Positions 35,986 to 49,206 of a stretch of DNA of 64,000 nt are shown in pieces. The notes under the pieces are model-generated. The model saw only the letters and a program-made list of their open reading frames with translations. It was not told the DNA's origin and ran no database searches. Each line of letters starts with the position of its first letter. Positions within the stretch are counted from its first letter, which is position 1. A program made the position numbers and the translations under genes. The DNA comes from Piper betle (Eukaryota; Streptophyta; Magnoliopsida; Piperales; Piperaceae): the NCBI GenBank assembly GCA_033002965.1, contig JAURVB010013284.1:147295-211294 (forward strand). The letters run 5' to 3'.

Positions 35986-38900
35986 TTCCAAGATCCCAGC
36001 AACCGCTCAAACAATGCCGGCGGCCGCACCTTCAAATATCAGCAAGCATGCAACGTAGGCCGCCGCAAAGCTGCACCGTCGGCCGCGGTGGCGACAGTAG
36101 TCTCCTAACCGAAGCTAACAAAGATGGGCAGATCAGAAAAAAACACAAGAGTTGGGACTAGTTATAGATGCGTGGTTGGAGGAATGCCATTGCCGACACC
36201 TCAAAAGCGAAAGCGACCTCTCGCCTGCCTACGCTCGCCGGTCAATTGTTTTCCCATCTCTGACACAGTTTTTGTTCACTTCTCCTCTCTCTTTTAATCT
36301 GTTCCCCACGCTGTTATAAATTACTCTCCTGGCCTAATCAACATCTAGGAATGATTTTTATAGGATTAGGGTAACATAATATTGGTTTAGCTCCGTTTAA
36401 ACTCGTGCTTATTATTTTAAAGCGTGGACAAAAATCAGGTTAAAAGTTTAGATAAACTGTGAAGAAAAAATTACATGCTAAAATGTAGGTTTGACCCTCA
36501 AGCTCAATATAATATTTACCTCGATTTTAATTTTATTTAATTATCTTATTTTACTTATAAACGATTTTAATCTTACTATCAATTTTACTCCTATGATTAA
36601 AACTATTACGATAAAGTTTGAAATCGGATTTATTAGTGTCATCAAAAAGGTCAGCATAAGAACCAAAAAACGAACGAAACTTGAAGACTTAAAATTAGTT
36701 TTCAATCAACTTGATTTTGGCAAAAAAAAGCTCATATTAAATTATGTTAGAAATAATTTTTTTAAAAAAAATAGGGGAAAAAAACTGAATATGACACGAT
36801 ATTCAGTACATCAACACATCTGCATTGTAACCGAATTGCCAAAATGTTTACTCGAGTAAATTTTACGTATTAAATATAGAACAAGTGCACGGTAAAATGT
36901 TTGCTCAAGGTTTTTTATGCTAAAAAATAAGGCGTGCCTAGTTGTTTGTGTTATTCGCCATGCGAACCTCGTTATCCAGTATGTACACAGACAGTTTGCT
37001 CTCGCGTGGTACACTTTGTTGATTATTTTAGCTTATGGACCGGACCTGTGGGTGTTGTAAGTGTGGTGGTTGACAAGGAGAATTGAGAGGGACCATAACA
37101 GGGAAGATGAGGTGTTATGGGACCTTACTCCTTAGAACGCAAGATAGAGATAATTGTCTGCGTTTAATCGTTGATGTGTTTGGATAACGTAAGAACTAAG
37201 GTTTTGACTCGTCGATCCAAAGGAGTAGGATTTGAGAACTGGGTCTTTGCACACCCAAGTCAGATGACTTGCCTAGATCATAAAAATGGTTTGTTTTTCA
37301 CAAAGTAGGTCACAAAAATGGCTGCTTGTTGGAAATGAGGAACTTCCTCTGCCTGTTTGTTTCTGGTTTTGATGCAGTCAATTGTGGAGGAGGAAGTGGA
37401 AAGGAAAAGACCAACGGCGTAATTGGAGGGATTTGGGATGATTTCTACATGAATATCCCGGCAAGCACGCCGGGGTTACATGAATCAGACGGCGCATTCT
37501 ATGGAATCATTAATTATCCAAAGAAGTAGTTAGAAAAAATTAAAACTTGACGGCTCCTTCCTTAATTTAATGAGTCAATTTTTTTTAGTAATGATAAAAG
37601 CTAATTAGCCTCGGTCACAAATATTTCAAATTATAAAATATAATTTTTTCCCTCTTTTTGTTAATCTCTTATCCCCACTCCTACAATCTCTCCTATTCTT
37701 ATTAATTCTTACTAATTAGTACAATGGATCACTAAAACTACTATCCATTCTCAATCATTAACATGCTTACTTCAGAAATAGCACTAGATTAAATTGTTCG
37801 TCAATTGTATTGTCAACAAGTTCATCTATCTAACCAAAAAAATTCTTGTATGTGCATGTTGTTTTTGTGTTCGTGCTCACTAGTCATATGACGTTTTTGT
37901 ATTCTCATTTATAAGTTTAACTCGATTACAAATATTTTTAAATTCAACAATGGTCTGAGTGTCAAAAAAAAAAAAAAAAAGTCCTAAGAAGCCCTAATGG
38001 GCCAAATTTCCAAAAAGGTAAAGGCCCAACGAGCACCATGTTGGGCTTTGAACTATGGCTTCCACATCTTCTTCCACCCATCTCCTCCTATCCCTTGCCG
38101 GACTATCCCCTTCCCGACCTCCGGCGTCGCTCCAAAATATTAGATTTATAGAATTTGATTTTTTTTCTTTTATTTATTTATTTAGTGATATTTAATCCTA
38201 CTTTTTGTCTTAGGAATTAGTTTGGCTGATTTTAGTTTAATTAAGAGTTGTTTAATTTAGTTTTGTTAATCATGAAAGTTGACGTGGAATGAGCTTTGCA
38301 ATTGTCGTTTTTATTATATACCATAACGTGAACATCCGCATGGTCTTGCCCGGGATGATATAATATTTTTTTACTGTGATTATATTTTCAAATAACTATT
38401 ATTTTCACGATTGTTTTTCTAACTACTTGGCTTTTTATTAAAATATTTTTGCATTGCACTCCGTGTTACTTTTTTATTTTATTATACTTTTTAAAATTAT
38501 TACATTTTAATTATAAATATTCATGTTTTCATGCACCCCCTAAAATTCATATTAGCAATAGTCAAATTATTTACCTAGTTTGAGTTTATTTATATTTTAA
38601 ATTTTAAATCAAGTACGTTTACTTTTTTTTATTGTTTTAAGCTTTGGAAAGGGTTTGTATATTAATCAAATTAGGGTTCAATTATAAACCTATTAAATAC
38701 TAAATAGTAATTTATTCAAAAATGATATTTTTAAATATTAAGAATAATTTATGTATTCTAATCAATTATAATCCTAGTCAAGTTCCAATTCAAATATTTT
38801 CAATTACAAATTTATGTACATTTTAAATATTTTAAATTTATATATAATTCATACGACTCTTATGAATTTATTATGATTTTTATATAATATTTAAATAAGA

Positions 38901-41275
38901 GATCTAAATCAACTTAAAGTATAATCCTACTTGAACTCAAGTATATTATGATTTCTATACGTTTTTATAATTATCATTACATATAATCCTACTTTTCTCA
39001 CATTCTTTTATTTATCAACATCCATTTGATTTAAGATTTAAGTTTATATTTAACTATCATGGCTCCTATGCGAAATAATAACTTCATAATGTCAGTATCA
39101 GCTAACCAATGTAGCTACGATTTATTTTTAATTTTTTTAAAAATAGTTAATTGAGAGAAAAACATATATGACCTAGTTTGTGATTTATTTTTCAATATAT
39201 TATTAGTTTATACTTTACAAAAATGGATTATTATGATATTCTTAAATTTTATATTTTTTTTGTACTTATGCATTTTGCATGAGTTTATTGAATGAAAAAA
39301 CACATACAATTAATTAATATTAGAAGCAACTCCATAAATATAATTACATTGCACCATGCAATACTATAAAAAATTAATTAATATAACCAACTTCAAGTAG
39401 ACCTACATAATGACATATTGACGAAAGAAATTAATCCACGCGACGAGAATTTTTACCATTTTTTTCTATATATTGATTATAACTTCAATAACTATTATCA
39501 TTTTGATTTTTAAAATTAGATTATTAATTATTATCATTTTTTCTATATTACGTACCTACCCTCTATCAATCCAAAATTTCGAAGTAATATATCACATTAA
39601 TATTATACTTAACTTAATTAAATTTAATTTTATGTTCAATTTAATATGATCATTTAAAATTTATTTATTATTAAAATATTCTTATGCAGTGTGGCACGCT
39701 CTACTCAATTTTATATAGTATTTTATTATTTTTTTAAATATGATTTTATTCTAATTATTAACCCAACTCATAATATAACCCATCACATACAAATCTAGAA
39801 TAATTTTTTGAATTAATTCAATTGCAAATTTGGAATTATTTTTTAAAAATCTAAATTAAACAGTCAATTAACTTGCATGTCCAAAATTTTCATTTTTCAA
39901 TATTTTTTAAAATTTCAAATAATAAATTATAGATACGGAGTTATACTTTCTATTTAAATCAATTAAAATTTGGATCATTTATCTATTTTATTTAATCAAC
40001 TTACTTATGTGGAATTATCGTTTTAATCAATTAAATTATAAATCTGAAAATATATTCTCAATCAAAAAATTCATCAACAGTATATTCCAGAATTAAAAAT
40101 TAAAAAAATATTATTACCAACTTTAGACTGAAGTACACATTAAATTATGTCTTTCATACTATACTATTTTTTTAAAATTACAATATTCCAATTCTAATAT
40201 AGCCCTACATAAGTTAGAAATTCAATTACAAATCTTGAATTATTTTTTAAATTAATTCAATTACAAATTAGGAATTATCTTTTACAATTCTAAATTAAAT
40301 TTTTAATTAAAGTGCATGTCCAAAAATTCCACTTTCAATATTTTTTATTTGTTTAAATAATTAAATCATAGATATGGAGTTTTCTTTTTATTTAATTCAA
40401 TTAAAATTCCAGATCATTTATCTGTTTTATTTAATTAACTTGCTAATATTGAATTATCTTTTTAATAATAAAATTATTACCAATCTGGGAATATTATAAT
40501 ATTTTATTAGTTTTTTTACAAATCTAGGGATATATATAATATTGAGTAAGAAAATCTATTGATTTTGAATTTCAAAAAAGATAAATTCTCACTCAGGGAA
40601 GATTAAAATTTAAAATAGCATATCTTCTATATATCTACGTATATATAAATAGAATATATGCTCAATACGATATCATACATATGACAACAATAAATGAAGA
40701 AAAATAAGACGGATATTTTCTTTATATATTAATTATACTCTCAAAAGAATATTTTTTTAATTTTTCTAAGTTAATTATCACATTCTTCTTTTTATATTAT
40801 GTACAGACCTGCTACCATATCTCAAAATATTGTTTACTATAACATACATTTTTATTTATATATTCTTTAAAAATTACATTCCTTTTCAAACTATCTGAAG
40901 TGCTACCGTGCGTTTAGTAGTGCATGTTCTACTCAATTATATATCGCTTTAATATTTTATTATTATTTTTATTTATTTAATATATTCATATTATAATTAT
41001 TCATACGGCTTTTCGAGTTTGAATTAACCTTAATGATTCGATTTGCTTGGATTTTATACTTTTTAAAAATTTAAATCAAATTCAAACATTATTTAACTCG
41101 AATTAAAATTTCATTATAGATTTTTGTAAAAGCTTGGGCATTTAAAATTATTAGTAAAATTTTAAAGTATAATTCTAACCAGATTAGGAATCCATGGAAT
41201 AATCTAGGACTTCTATTTATTTATTAATTAATTTTATTATTATTATTTAAAAATTGTATTTTGATCGATTTTGTC

Positions 41276-41325
<50 letters not shown>

Positions 41326-41734
41326 GGCCCGTCATTCTTTTCGCACCAAAATTATTTCAAAAATAATCAAAATTGGATTCCACCAAAATTCTTAAATCGT
41401 CAAGAGGAGCATATATATAGTTCATTAACCAAGGGTTAAGAGTTTTATATTAAGCTGATGATACGAAAGTTTAAACTCATTATAGATCGTATTATAGGAG
41501 TTCAAAAAACGTCCCTAATAGGAATGATATAAATATAATATAATGTGGCCAAGATTGCTTTAGAGGTCAAGCACTAATGGGAGAAGTAAATACCAAACGT
41601 TGGAAGGTAATAGTTCCATATACATATATCTTCTTAAATATTTATTAATTACACTAACCATTCACATGCCCATCTTTATGTCCAAAGATATCTCCAATAT
41701 TTATTAGTTATAGATGATCTACTGATAAAATAGT
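35986..41734. other. Long AT-rich intergenic region, no gene seen
   Basis: It begins with the 5' flank of the MSR gene and continues as AT-rich sequence over more than 5 kb. Short frames at 36491-36859 and 37326-37529 have no recognisable domain, and the second starts at TTG. A GC-richer patch at 38000-38140 (CCCTTGCCGGACTATCCCC) could be a relic of a gene or element. A (TA)n lies at 41281-41321. Probable old repeat remnants cannot be classified by eye. Confidence 0.45.
41281..41321. repeat. (TA)n microsatellite
   Basis: About twenty TA units, ending before AAAAGAGG. Confidence 0.9.
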
Positions 41735-42318
41735 TACTTAACATGTTGTGCAATTTGGAAATCAAATCCACCATAGATTAAAGCGATAAAATGAGTAGAA
41801 TCCCTGTTGTCTGAGCTCCAAGCATAATATCTCATCTATGGTGAGTTCAGATTGCGAAACTTATATTGACTACTAATTAAAATACTTATATCTCTATATG
41901 TGCATCATCATGATGTGTGCTCACATCATCAATGACATCACAATAAAAATTAGTACTAAATAGACCTACAACTACACCTATTACAAAAATTGAGACCATA
42001 ATAATAATAAATAAAAAATAAAAATAAAAATAAATACACTTATAGATAATTAGATAAATAATAAATTCATGAAAATAGATAATACTTTATTCATAAAAAT
42101 AATAATATCATTATACTAGATAAGTAAATGGCTAAACACGAGTAAATAACAACTTATACTCGTGTTACTAAATATATAAATGAATGAATAAACAATAATT
42201 TGATAAATAGATAAATAAAAAATAGTTAATATTAATTAATCATGCATACTAATAATAGCATAGCTAGCCAATACGAAAATAAATAATTACACAAATAAAT
42301 AATAATATATACACAACA

Positions 42319-42319
42319 A

Positions 42320-42370
<51 letters not shown>

Positions 42371-42393
42371 AGAGAGAGAGTGTGTGTGTGTGT
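42319..42393. repeat. Compound (TA)n(GA)n(GT)n microsatellite
   Basis: TA units run into GAGAGA and then GTGTGT at the left border of the foldback element. The right border has the inverse order in short form (TATATATA then CACACACA near 43848-43864). Confidence 0.85.
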
Positions 42394-43862
42394 TCTATTA
42401 GAGGGTGCACTGCTTGTTTTGTAGCGCACCACATAGCCACAGGAGAAAAATCTAGTTCCACCCCCCTCCCCTGGCTTCTCGCCGCTCCCCACCCGGCATG
42501 CCCCTGCCCCCGCCCCCGACGCGCCCATGAAACATGGCAGGGAGGGGAGGCGAACAGGGTAAGGGAAAGAGAAAGAGGGAAAGGAAGGGAAAGAGGGGTG
42601 GCAGCGTTGGTCGACGGTGATGCAAGCGACGGCGGCGAGGTCGTTGGCGGTCGTGGTAGAGCGGCAAAAACAAAGGTGGGGGGCGATCGTCGATAGGGGA
42701 GAAAATGAATTGATGGCAATTTTGTAATAAAAAATTCACTCGCTCCTAACTCTGGTCGATATTATGAAATAAATCCACAAAAATATAAAAAATTTAACTT
42801 GCTCCTAACTCGAGTCAATATTATGAAATAAATCCAAAAAATATAAAAAACTTGACTGGTTGGGAGGTGGCAGCAGATTGGCGAGCGGCATCGCTTGTTG
42901 GCAAAACAAGGGAGAAGGTCGGGAAAAAGAAATGTCTTTAGGTGCGGGGGTAGTTCCGTAATAAAAACTTGACTCGCTCTAAACAGCCTATTTTTTATTT
43001 TATTTTATTGTCAGAATTTTGTTATAAAAATAAAATAAAATATCATCATATTTTGAGAACGTCCAATTTTTTATTTTATTTTTATTTTTTTACTTATAGT
43101 GGATCACAAAATTAATTTTATGTTGTTTACCTCATTAGGACGCGTTATTTATTAATTTTGGGTGGGTTATTAAGTTTAGAGCACATTATTTGATTAAGAA
43201 CTCAATTATTTTATTTTATGATATTTTACTGTATTTTTTTATATTTTTGGGATATATTTCGTAATATTGACTCGAGTCGGGAGCGGGTCAAGTTTTTATT
43301 ATGAAACTACCCCCGCGGCTAAAGGCATTTCTTTTCCCCGACCTTCTCCCCTGTTTTGCCAGCCAACAATGCTGCTGGCCAATGCTATCGCCGCCTTTCA
43401 ACCAGTCAAGTTTTTTATATTTTTTGGATTTATTTCATAACATTAACTCAAGTCAAGAGTGAGTGAAATTTTTTATATTTTTTTAGATTTATTTCATAAT
43501 ATTGACCGAAGTTAGGAGCGAGTAAAGTTTTTATTACGAAATTGTCATTGAGTCATTTTTCCCCCTACCGACGATCACCCCCTCTTCTATTTTTACCACT
43601 CCACCCTGAACGTCGGCGACCTTGCCACTGCCATCACCTTCATCACCGCTATCGCTGCCCCTCTTTCCCTTCCTTTCTCCTCTTTCGCTTTCCCTTACCC
43701 TCTTTGCCGCCCCTCCTTGATCTGTTTCGTGGAGCACCGAGGGGGATGGGGGGAGGGAATTGACAATTGCTAGATCAAAATCCAGTGGCAATAAATGTGG
43801 TGCGCTACCTGCGCTGCAAAAACACGCAACACACCCTAATAGAACTATATATATACACACAC
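42386..43862. mobile_element. Foldback-type element with ~600-bp inverted arms
   Basis: The left arm (42386-42985) begins near GTGTGTTCTATTAGAGGGTG and the right arm (about 43275-43862) is its imperfect inverse, ending CACCCTAATAGAAC. Both arms hold GTAGCGCACCACAT, a GC-rich purine block, and repeats of TATTATGAAATAAATCC. The spacer between arms is AT-rich. Microsatellites (TA, GA, GT) border both ends, so the exact termini and any target duplication are hidden. There is no transposase. Confidence 0.65.
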
Positions 43863-44325
43863 ACAATTTAGTAAATATGATTGTAACTAATATTAATAAA
43901 TAAATATCTTGTTAAAATCAATAAATAATCACACAAACATTCATCATACCAGACAAGCATATCAATAAAAAGAAATAAATAATAATGAATAAATAAATAG
44001 ATAAATAATTAAATAAATAAAAAATTAATTAAAAATATTTATAATGTCAAAATATACTAAATAGTGTAAATATACATATAAACTAATATAAGGGTTTTCG
44101 AATTAACAATATTGATCAAAAAATAGCAAAAAATGAACGAAAACATTAAAGCGAGTCAACTGGGCTAGCACAGACCGAGTCAAATGAGCTGACCAACTCG
44201 TTCTAGGTTAACAGAAAAAATGGGCTAAGTTGGCTGGGCAGACATAGCCATAGACTAGCAGACTAGACTCGGGCACGGCCTAGCGAACAAGGTCAGAGGA
44301 GCAAACACGAATGCGGGCAAACCAT

Positions 44326-45219
44326 CCTTTTGTTTGTTAGTTAATCCTGTATCTAATCATATCAAGCAGAAACATCAAATTTGTACATATTTTTTAAAAT
44401 AAGATTTGACCAAAATCTTCACTCTGGATTTCATAGGATCTATGCATCCTTAGTATATAAATGAATAGATTATCTTATTTTTTATATTTAATTGATTAAT
44501 CCAATGGAGACATTTGCTGATCCCTCGTTCAATATTTACACTGTGGCAAAAATCGTTCTCTTATTATAGATTATTAGAATAGAAGATATATAGGTAGACA
44601 GATAAATAGATAGAAGATAGAAGATTTGAATCGTGCGCTTGCAAGTTAATTTTAAACCATAAACTGATCGAGGGTAGACGTTGGAACAATGCAATCTTCA
44701 AATTTTCGACCAACGAGTTAGTCAACGAACGACACAGCTTGAACTCTCTAAAAACAAGATGTTTCTGCCTTAGCAGTAGGCGGCTGCACCTCAGCGAAGA
44801 AGCACTGTCCAGCAAAATTACTCTAGTAAAATATATTTACATAAACAAACAAACAACACCAATAACGAAACCTGCCTGCCAGATTACATGCAGCTAACAA
44901 TCACAAAAACTAACATTAACAAAATTTTCCAATACAACATGAGCACCTTTTCAAGAAGAAAATTTAAGTTGCAGCTCACTAATACGTAGAAACTCATTAT
45001 GATTCATAGTTCACATAGGGTGCAAAATCCCCCCACTCTGCATGCATGGAACCTCATATTTTAGAATTTTCTTAGATACTCCTGTTTTTTTTCCGCCACT
45101 TCAACTACAATTTTTTTTTATTAATTACACCAAACTTATTAGGATTGGCAACGGCGGATAAGGTGGCAAACATACCAGGGGTACCTATTATTTTTCTTAT
45201 CTTACACACATTGAAGGGA
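44326..45219. other. Intergenic region with the 3' flank of the PIRL gene
   Basis: AT-rich sequence with no recognised gene. The part next to 45219 should be the 3' UTR of the minus-strand PIRL gene. Confidence 0.5.
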
Positions 45220-46651
45220 TCAACTTCTTAGGGAGCTTTTGAAGGAGAAGAGCCTCCTCGGCGAGAAAGGTCCCATCTCCGCCCTCGGTGACCCCGGCCG
45301 GAGTCCAAAAGATCGGCAAAAGTCCGACAGCAGGCCGTCCTTCATATCACCCGAGGCGGAAGCAGCGCCGTCGTTCGACGAGCGGCCATTGAAGGTCTGG
45401 TACCTGGCCAACTTCCCAAACCACGTCGACGACGTCTTCTTCCCCGGCGACGTGTTCGACGTCGGCGACTCGGACTCATTGTTCATCATGTCGCTCAAGT
45501 AGGCCTTCACCACCTCAGGCCTCTTCCGGGCAACCTTCATGGGCGGGGAGACCAGCGGGTTCCCCTCCACATGCAGCTTCTCGAGGTGCTTGAGGCAGCT
45601 GATGGAGTTGGGGAGGAAGGTGATCTGGTTGTAGCTCACGTCGAGCTCGACGAGGGATAGGAGGAGGCCAATGGCGTAGGGGAGGGCGGTGAGGTAATGG
45701 AAGTTTTGGCTCACGTTGAGGACTTGCAGGTTGAGGAGGTTCTCGAGGTCCTCGGGTAGAGCTCGGAGGCAGTTGAGGCGGGCGTCGAGGATGCGAAGGC
45801 TGGTCATGTGGGTGATGGAGGGAGGAAGGAAAGCCAACTTGTTTGAGTTCACCGATAGTTTCTGGAGCTTGTGGAGCTCATATCCAATGGCGTCTGGTAG
45901 TTTGGTTAGCTTGTTGAAATTGGCGTTTAGTTCTTCCAGTGCCCTGCAAATCGAAAGAGTCCATGACAACGTTAAATATTGAACCTGTTCAATGATGTTT
46001 TCATGATGCAATTGCGGCCGGACAGAAAGAATTAAACAAACCTGCAGTAGATGATAGTCATGGGGATGGAGTTCAGCATATTGCCTGAGATGTTTAGGAA
46101 CTTGAGTTTCGACAGACATCCGATGGAATATGGCAAGCAGGTAAGGTGGTTCGAGTGAACGTCAAAACTCTCTAAGTTAAGCATTCTTGCTGCTAGAGAT
46201 TCTGGGATGCTCTTCATGTATGAGAATTGAGAAGAAGCAAGGCAAAGAAGAGCAAGTAAGGCCAAGGAACATCTTGGTAGGCAAGAAGAGAGGACCATCA
46301 TGAAGGACAAATTAACATTTTGCGGAAAAACTACTTGGTTAATGTCTGTCATTATCAATCATCAGTGACAACATACCTCAATATTATTGCTAGAAATATC
46401 AAGATGGCTGATCAGAGACAAGTTAACGGACGGACTGGGAATCTCAGACAATGACAGACAGCTCAAATTTACGCTATCCATCTTCTCCTCCTCCACCACT
46501 TTCCCCCTCTTGGGTTTCCCAATCCCGAGCGATGTTTCTTGTGCACATACCTGCAACCAATCAAACAACACTCTGAATCAAACAAGCGACCAAACTGCTA
46601 ACAACGGGGAGAGCATGAAGATAAATAGGGGATCCCTTAATTAACCTCCAT
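45220..46651 (-). CDS. PIRL: Plant intracellular Ras-group-related LRR protein (PIRL family)
   Basis: Exons on the minus strand: 46550-46377, 46211-46042 and 45943-45220, which join in frame. The start is uncertain. A 6-nt first exon (ATGGAG, 46651-46646) followed by GTTAAT would splice in phase to 46550 and give 357 residues; an ATG at 46571 that reads directly into exon 2 is the alternative. Leucine-rich repeats of the plant Ras-group type run through about residues 35-245, for example [30 protein letters not shown] and [15 protein letters not shown]. The C-terminal tail of about 110 residues is Ser/Gly/Arg-rich and probably disordered. There is no signal peptide or membrane segment, so it is cytoplasmic. 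PIRLs act in signalling, with roles known in pollen and embryo sac development; the partner here is unknown. Confidence 0.88.
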
Positions 46652-48160
46652 GATTTGCAGTCTTTATCTATCTCTGTCAATTATCCGGAAGTGATTTTAT
46701 ACAAGAGAAGCTATATATATGAAAATTTGGAGCCAAGTAGATAGACATCCAACCGGACTTAAATAGAATGTGTGATTTGAGCGGGGTTGGAGGGAAAGAT
46801 TAAAAGGGCCGGAGGTGATGAAAGAGTTGTATATGTGTGTGTGGAGCAAGGAAGGATGAATACCCGACCTCTAAGGAAGAGCGAGTAATGCTCCGTTTTG
46901 TGCTCTGTTATGAACATTACGGTGGTACCTTTGAAGTGGTCAATAATGTTCTTCCTCCAAATTAAGTGAAAACATTTTTTTCAGGCTCTTGTTTTATTGA
47001 GGGAAAAAGAAATGAAAAATTTTTATCCAGAAGACCCTGTATAAATGCACCACGTGGACAGTTGGTCATTCGATTTCGAAAGTTCGATTAAGCTCGATTT
47101 AATTTGGGTTTGATTAAAAAGACATTCGATTTGAAACCGGATTCAAAGATTGATATTTTACATAAAAATAATATTTTGGACATATGCATATTTTTAAGAA
47201 TTGTGAATCATACAAGTGGGGCACAACAGCATGTCTAATTATGTTTTCGAACATACTAACATAGATTGTTAAATGCGGAATCGAATCCCATTCAATGTAA
47301 AAATGATCGAAGGTATTTATTGGCGCTAGCTTGTCTTCCCTTTCAAGGGATGGCACATGTTTGCATAACAGCGAATAATGGCCAGTTCTCAAAACTCCAT
47401 CTTCATCATTCATCATTTCCCTCTCCAGACCGCTGACCGCAGATTTTAATCTTTATGGCCTTGTTCATAGTCGATTACTAGGTCGAATTTAATTTAATCC
47501 TCATATTTCTGAAAGAGGATGCTGAACGCCGGCAATTTTGATGCTCAAGTAAAAGGCTACCTATCACAATGTGTATACAGACATTCCTGCTACTCTCTCA
47601 AACTAGAAACCACATCACCAGAACATGTTTTTTCCACTTTGCATATGTCATTATTGTTGACTAGATCCAAAACTCTAAAGTTCTGAACATACACAGGTGA
47701 GGCCTTGTCCCTCCTACAAGACGTAAAAATTCGAGGATAAGGTGACAAGACAAGCACTTTGACTTCATTGGGCAACTACATCATTGGATAAGGTATCGAC
47801 ACCATGATGAACAGATGATAGAATTATACAGGCAATGATCACCTACATATCTTACCACTGCATTATTGAAGTTTTTGGACATGTAAAGCCAATCTTTATT
47901 GATTGGGATAAAGAGATTAGGATAACGCCCATGACTCACCACCTTGCTGGAAATTGCACTCCACTGTACCAAATACCAACTTCTATTCATATATTACAAT
48001 AAGTTGGAGGGTCACCCTGCTAGCGGTCTATATTTAAAGTCCTACTACTCACATTTACATCATAGCAGGTGATAAAATAAAGTGGGAACTGTGAAACTAA
48101 TGAAGGAGAAAGCAAACAAAAAATTTGCAATACGAAAGACAAGATGGTTGGCTGCTCCAT
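46652..48160. other. Intergenic region, no gene assigned
   Basis: It contains the 5' flank of the PIRL gene and the 3' flank of the OXS3-like gene. A 100-residue minus-strand frame from ATG 47416 to 47114 and two shorter ones at 47590-47990 have no domain that I recognise. Confidence 0.4.
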
Positions 48161-49206
48161 CTATGCATTTCTAAGATCAGAGAGGGAATAGGACCTTGAA
48201 GATCCAATTGTCTTAAATTTCTGGGAATGTAATTTCATGGGAATGGTCGGACGCAGTTGGTCCCTGCTTTCCTCCTCTTCTTCTTCCTCGCTGTCTTCAC
48301 CTTCTTCATCTTCTTCTTCATTTCCTTCTGTTCTTTCTAGTTCTGCGGGCAATTGAGGCATGGAAGCATTCAGAGAAGCCCCCTCGACCAGCCTGACCTG
48401 CACGCCACAAGAATTCTTCTCCTCTTGTTGTAAGGATTCTCCAACTTGGCCAGTTCCTTAACTGATGTTTGGGATGCTACATCCGACAAACTGGCAAAAG
48501 ATTTCGACTTGCCCGAAAAGTAGCTAGACAATCCTCTCCTGCAAGTTGAAGAGAAAAAACAACAACAGAGAATCATTGTTAGAACGGACAAGCAAAGATG
48601 CCTCGTTTCCTTCTAGATCAAGGTTACAAGAAACATAAGACACCATCTCATGCACAATGATGAATGATGTGGACTTGAGATGTAAATGAAAACATCAAAA
48701 GTGGATAACATCTAGAACCAACAATTCATCAGAAAAACAAGATTTCGATCACCAATAAATTCTGTATTTCCACATCCTCTGATCTGCACCCAAACCATAG
48801 TAAAGACTGCATCACCTTCAAAATGCATCAAATGACTATGATTGATAAGCCCAAGTTATCGGAAAATTTTTAGATCAGGAAAAAAAACAGTTACCCACAA
48901 AATAGATCTAGTAAACTCGGAGCAAACCGACATTTTTTCCCTTCTAGCAAAAAAAAAAGCATATACTCACTTGATAGGCAAGGACTCCTCCAACTCATTC
49001 AAGCAAGAGAACCCGCTCTCCACCTCCTCCTCCCCATCATCCCCATCCTCCTCGGAGCTAACCCGGCCAAACCCAATCGACGAACTCTCCTCCGCCTCCA
49101 AACAAACCGGAGACGGCGAGAACCGAAACCCTCTCCCCTGCCCACCACCCCGGATCCCAACCGTAGCACCCCCAGCCGCCTCCCGGCTCCCCTCCACCAA
49201 GGACAT
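48161..49206 (-). CDS. OXIDATIVE STRESS 3 (OXS3)-like protein, 3' end unresolved
   Basis: Exon 1 (49206-48971) starts at the first ATG in frame (MSLVEGSREAAGG) and holds an acidic region (SSEEDGDDGEEEVESGF). It ends in ELEESLPIK. A GTGAGT donor and GCAG acceptor lead in phase to exon 2 at 48538, which reads RGLSSYFSGKSKSFASLSDV, then LENPYNKRRR, the conserved core of the OXS3 family (nuclear or stress-granule proteins that raise stress tolerance). In that frame translation stops at 48370, giving about 134 residues. A second frame, 48403-48161, continues with an acidic run and ends SRSYSLSDLRNA, which looks family-like but is in a different phase. A short intron of about 65 nt (GTCAGG to GAAAG) could join them, or one indel could have split the gene. 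Confidence 0.7.

Larger units (their letters stand above)
41735..44325 (-). mobile_element. Decayed, truncated LTR relic (same family as 59095-62205) with a foldback insertion
   Basis: 41750-42316 aligns with 60070-60680: shared blocks include AAATCAAATC, GCGATAAAA, AGCTCCAA, GAAACTTATATT, TATCTCTATATG and TGTGCTCACATCA. After the inserted foldback, 43865-44325 aligns with 60705-61070 (AATTTAGTAAATATG; AAACACGAATGCGGG). Both LTR ends are missing, so this is a fragment. Orientation is taken from the better-preserved copy. No coding sequence was recognised. Confidence 0.6.

Noticed and set aside
37326..37529. 67-residue frame with GGGSGKEKTNG
   Set aside because: Looks faintly like a P-loop but starts at TTG, stands alone and lacks any splice-supported extension.
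42600..43760. Frames up to 151 residues in the foldback arms
   Set aside because: They run through GA/TA microsatellites and purine-rich arms on both strands and do not match any family.
47114..47416. 100-residue minus-strand frame from an ATG
   Set aside because: No recognised domain, paralogue or splice context; left as unassigned.
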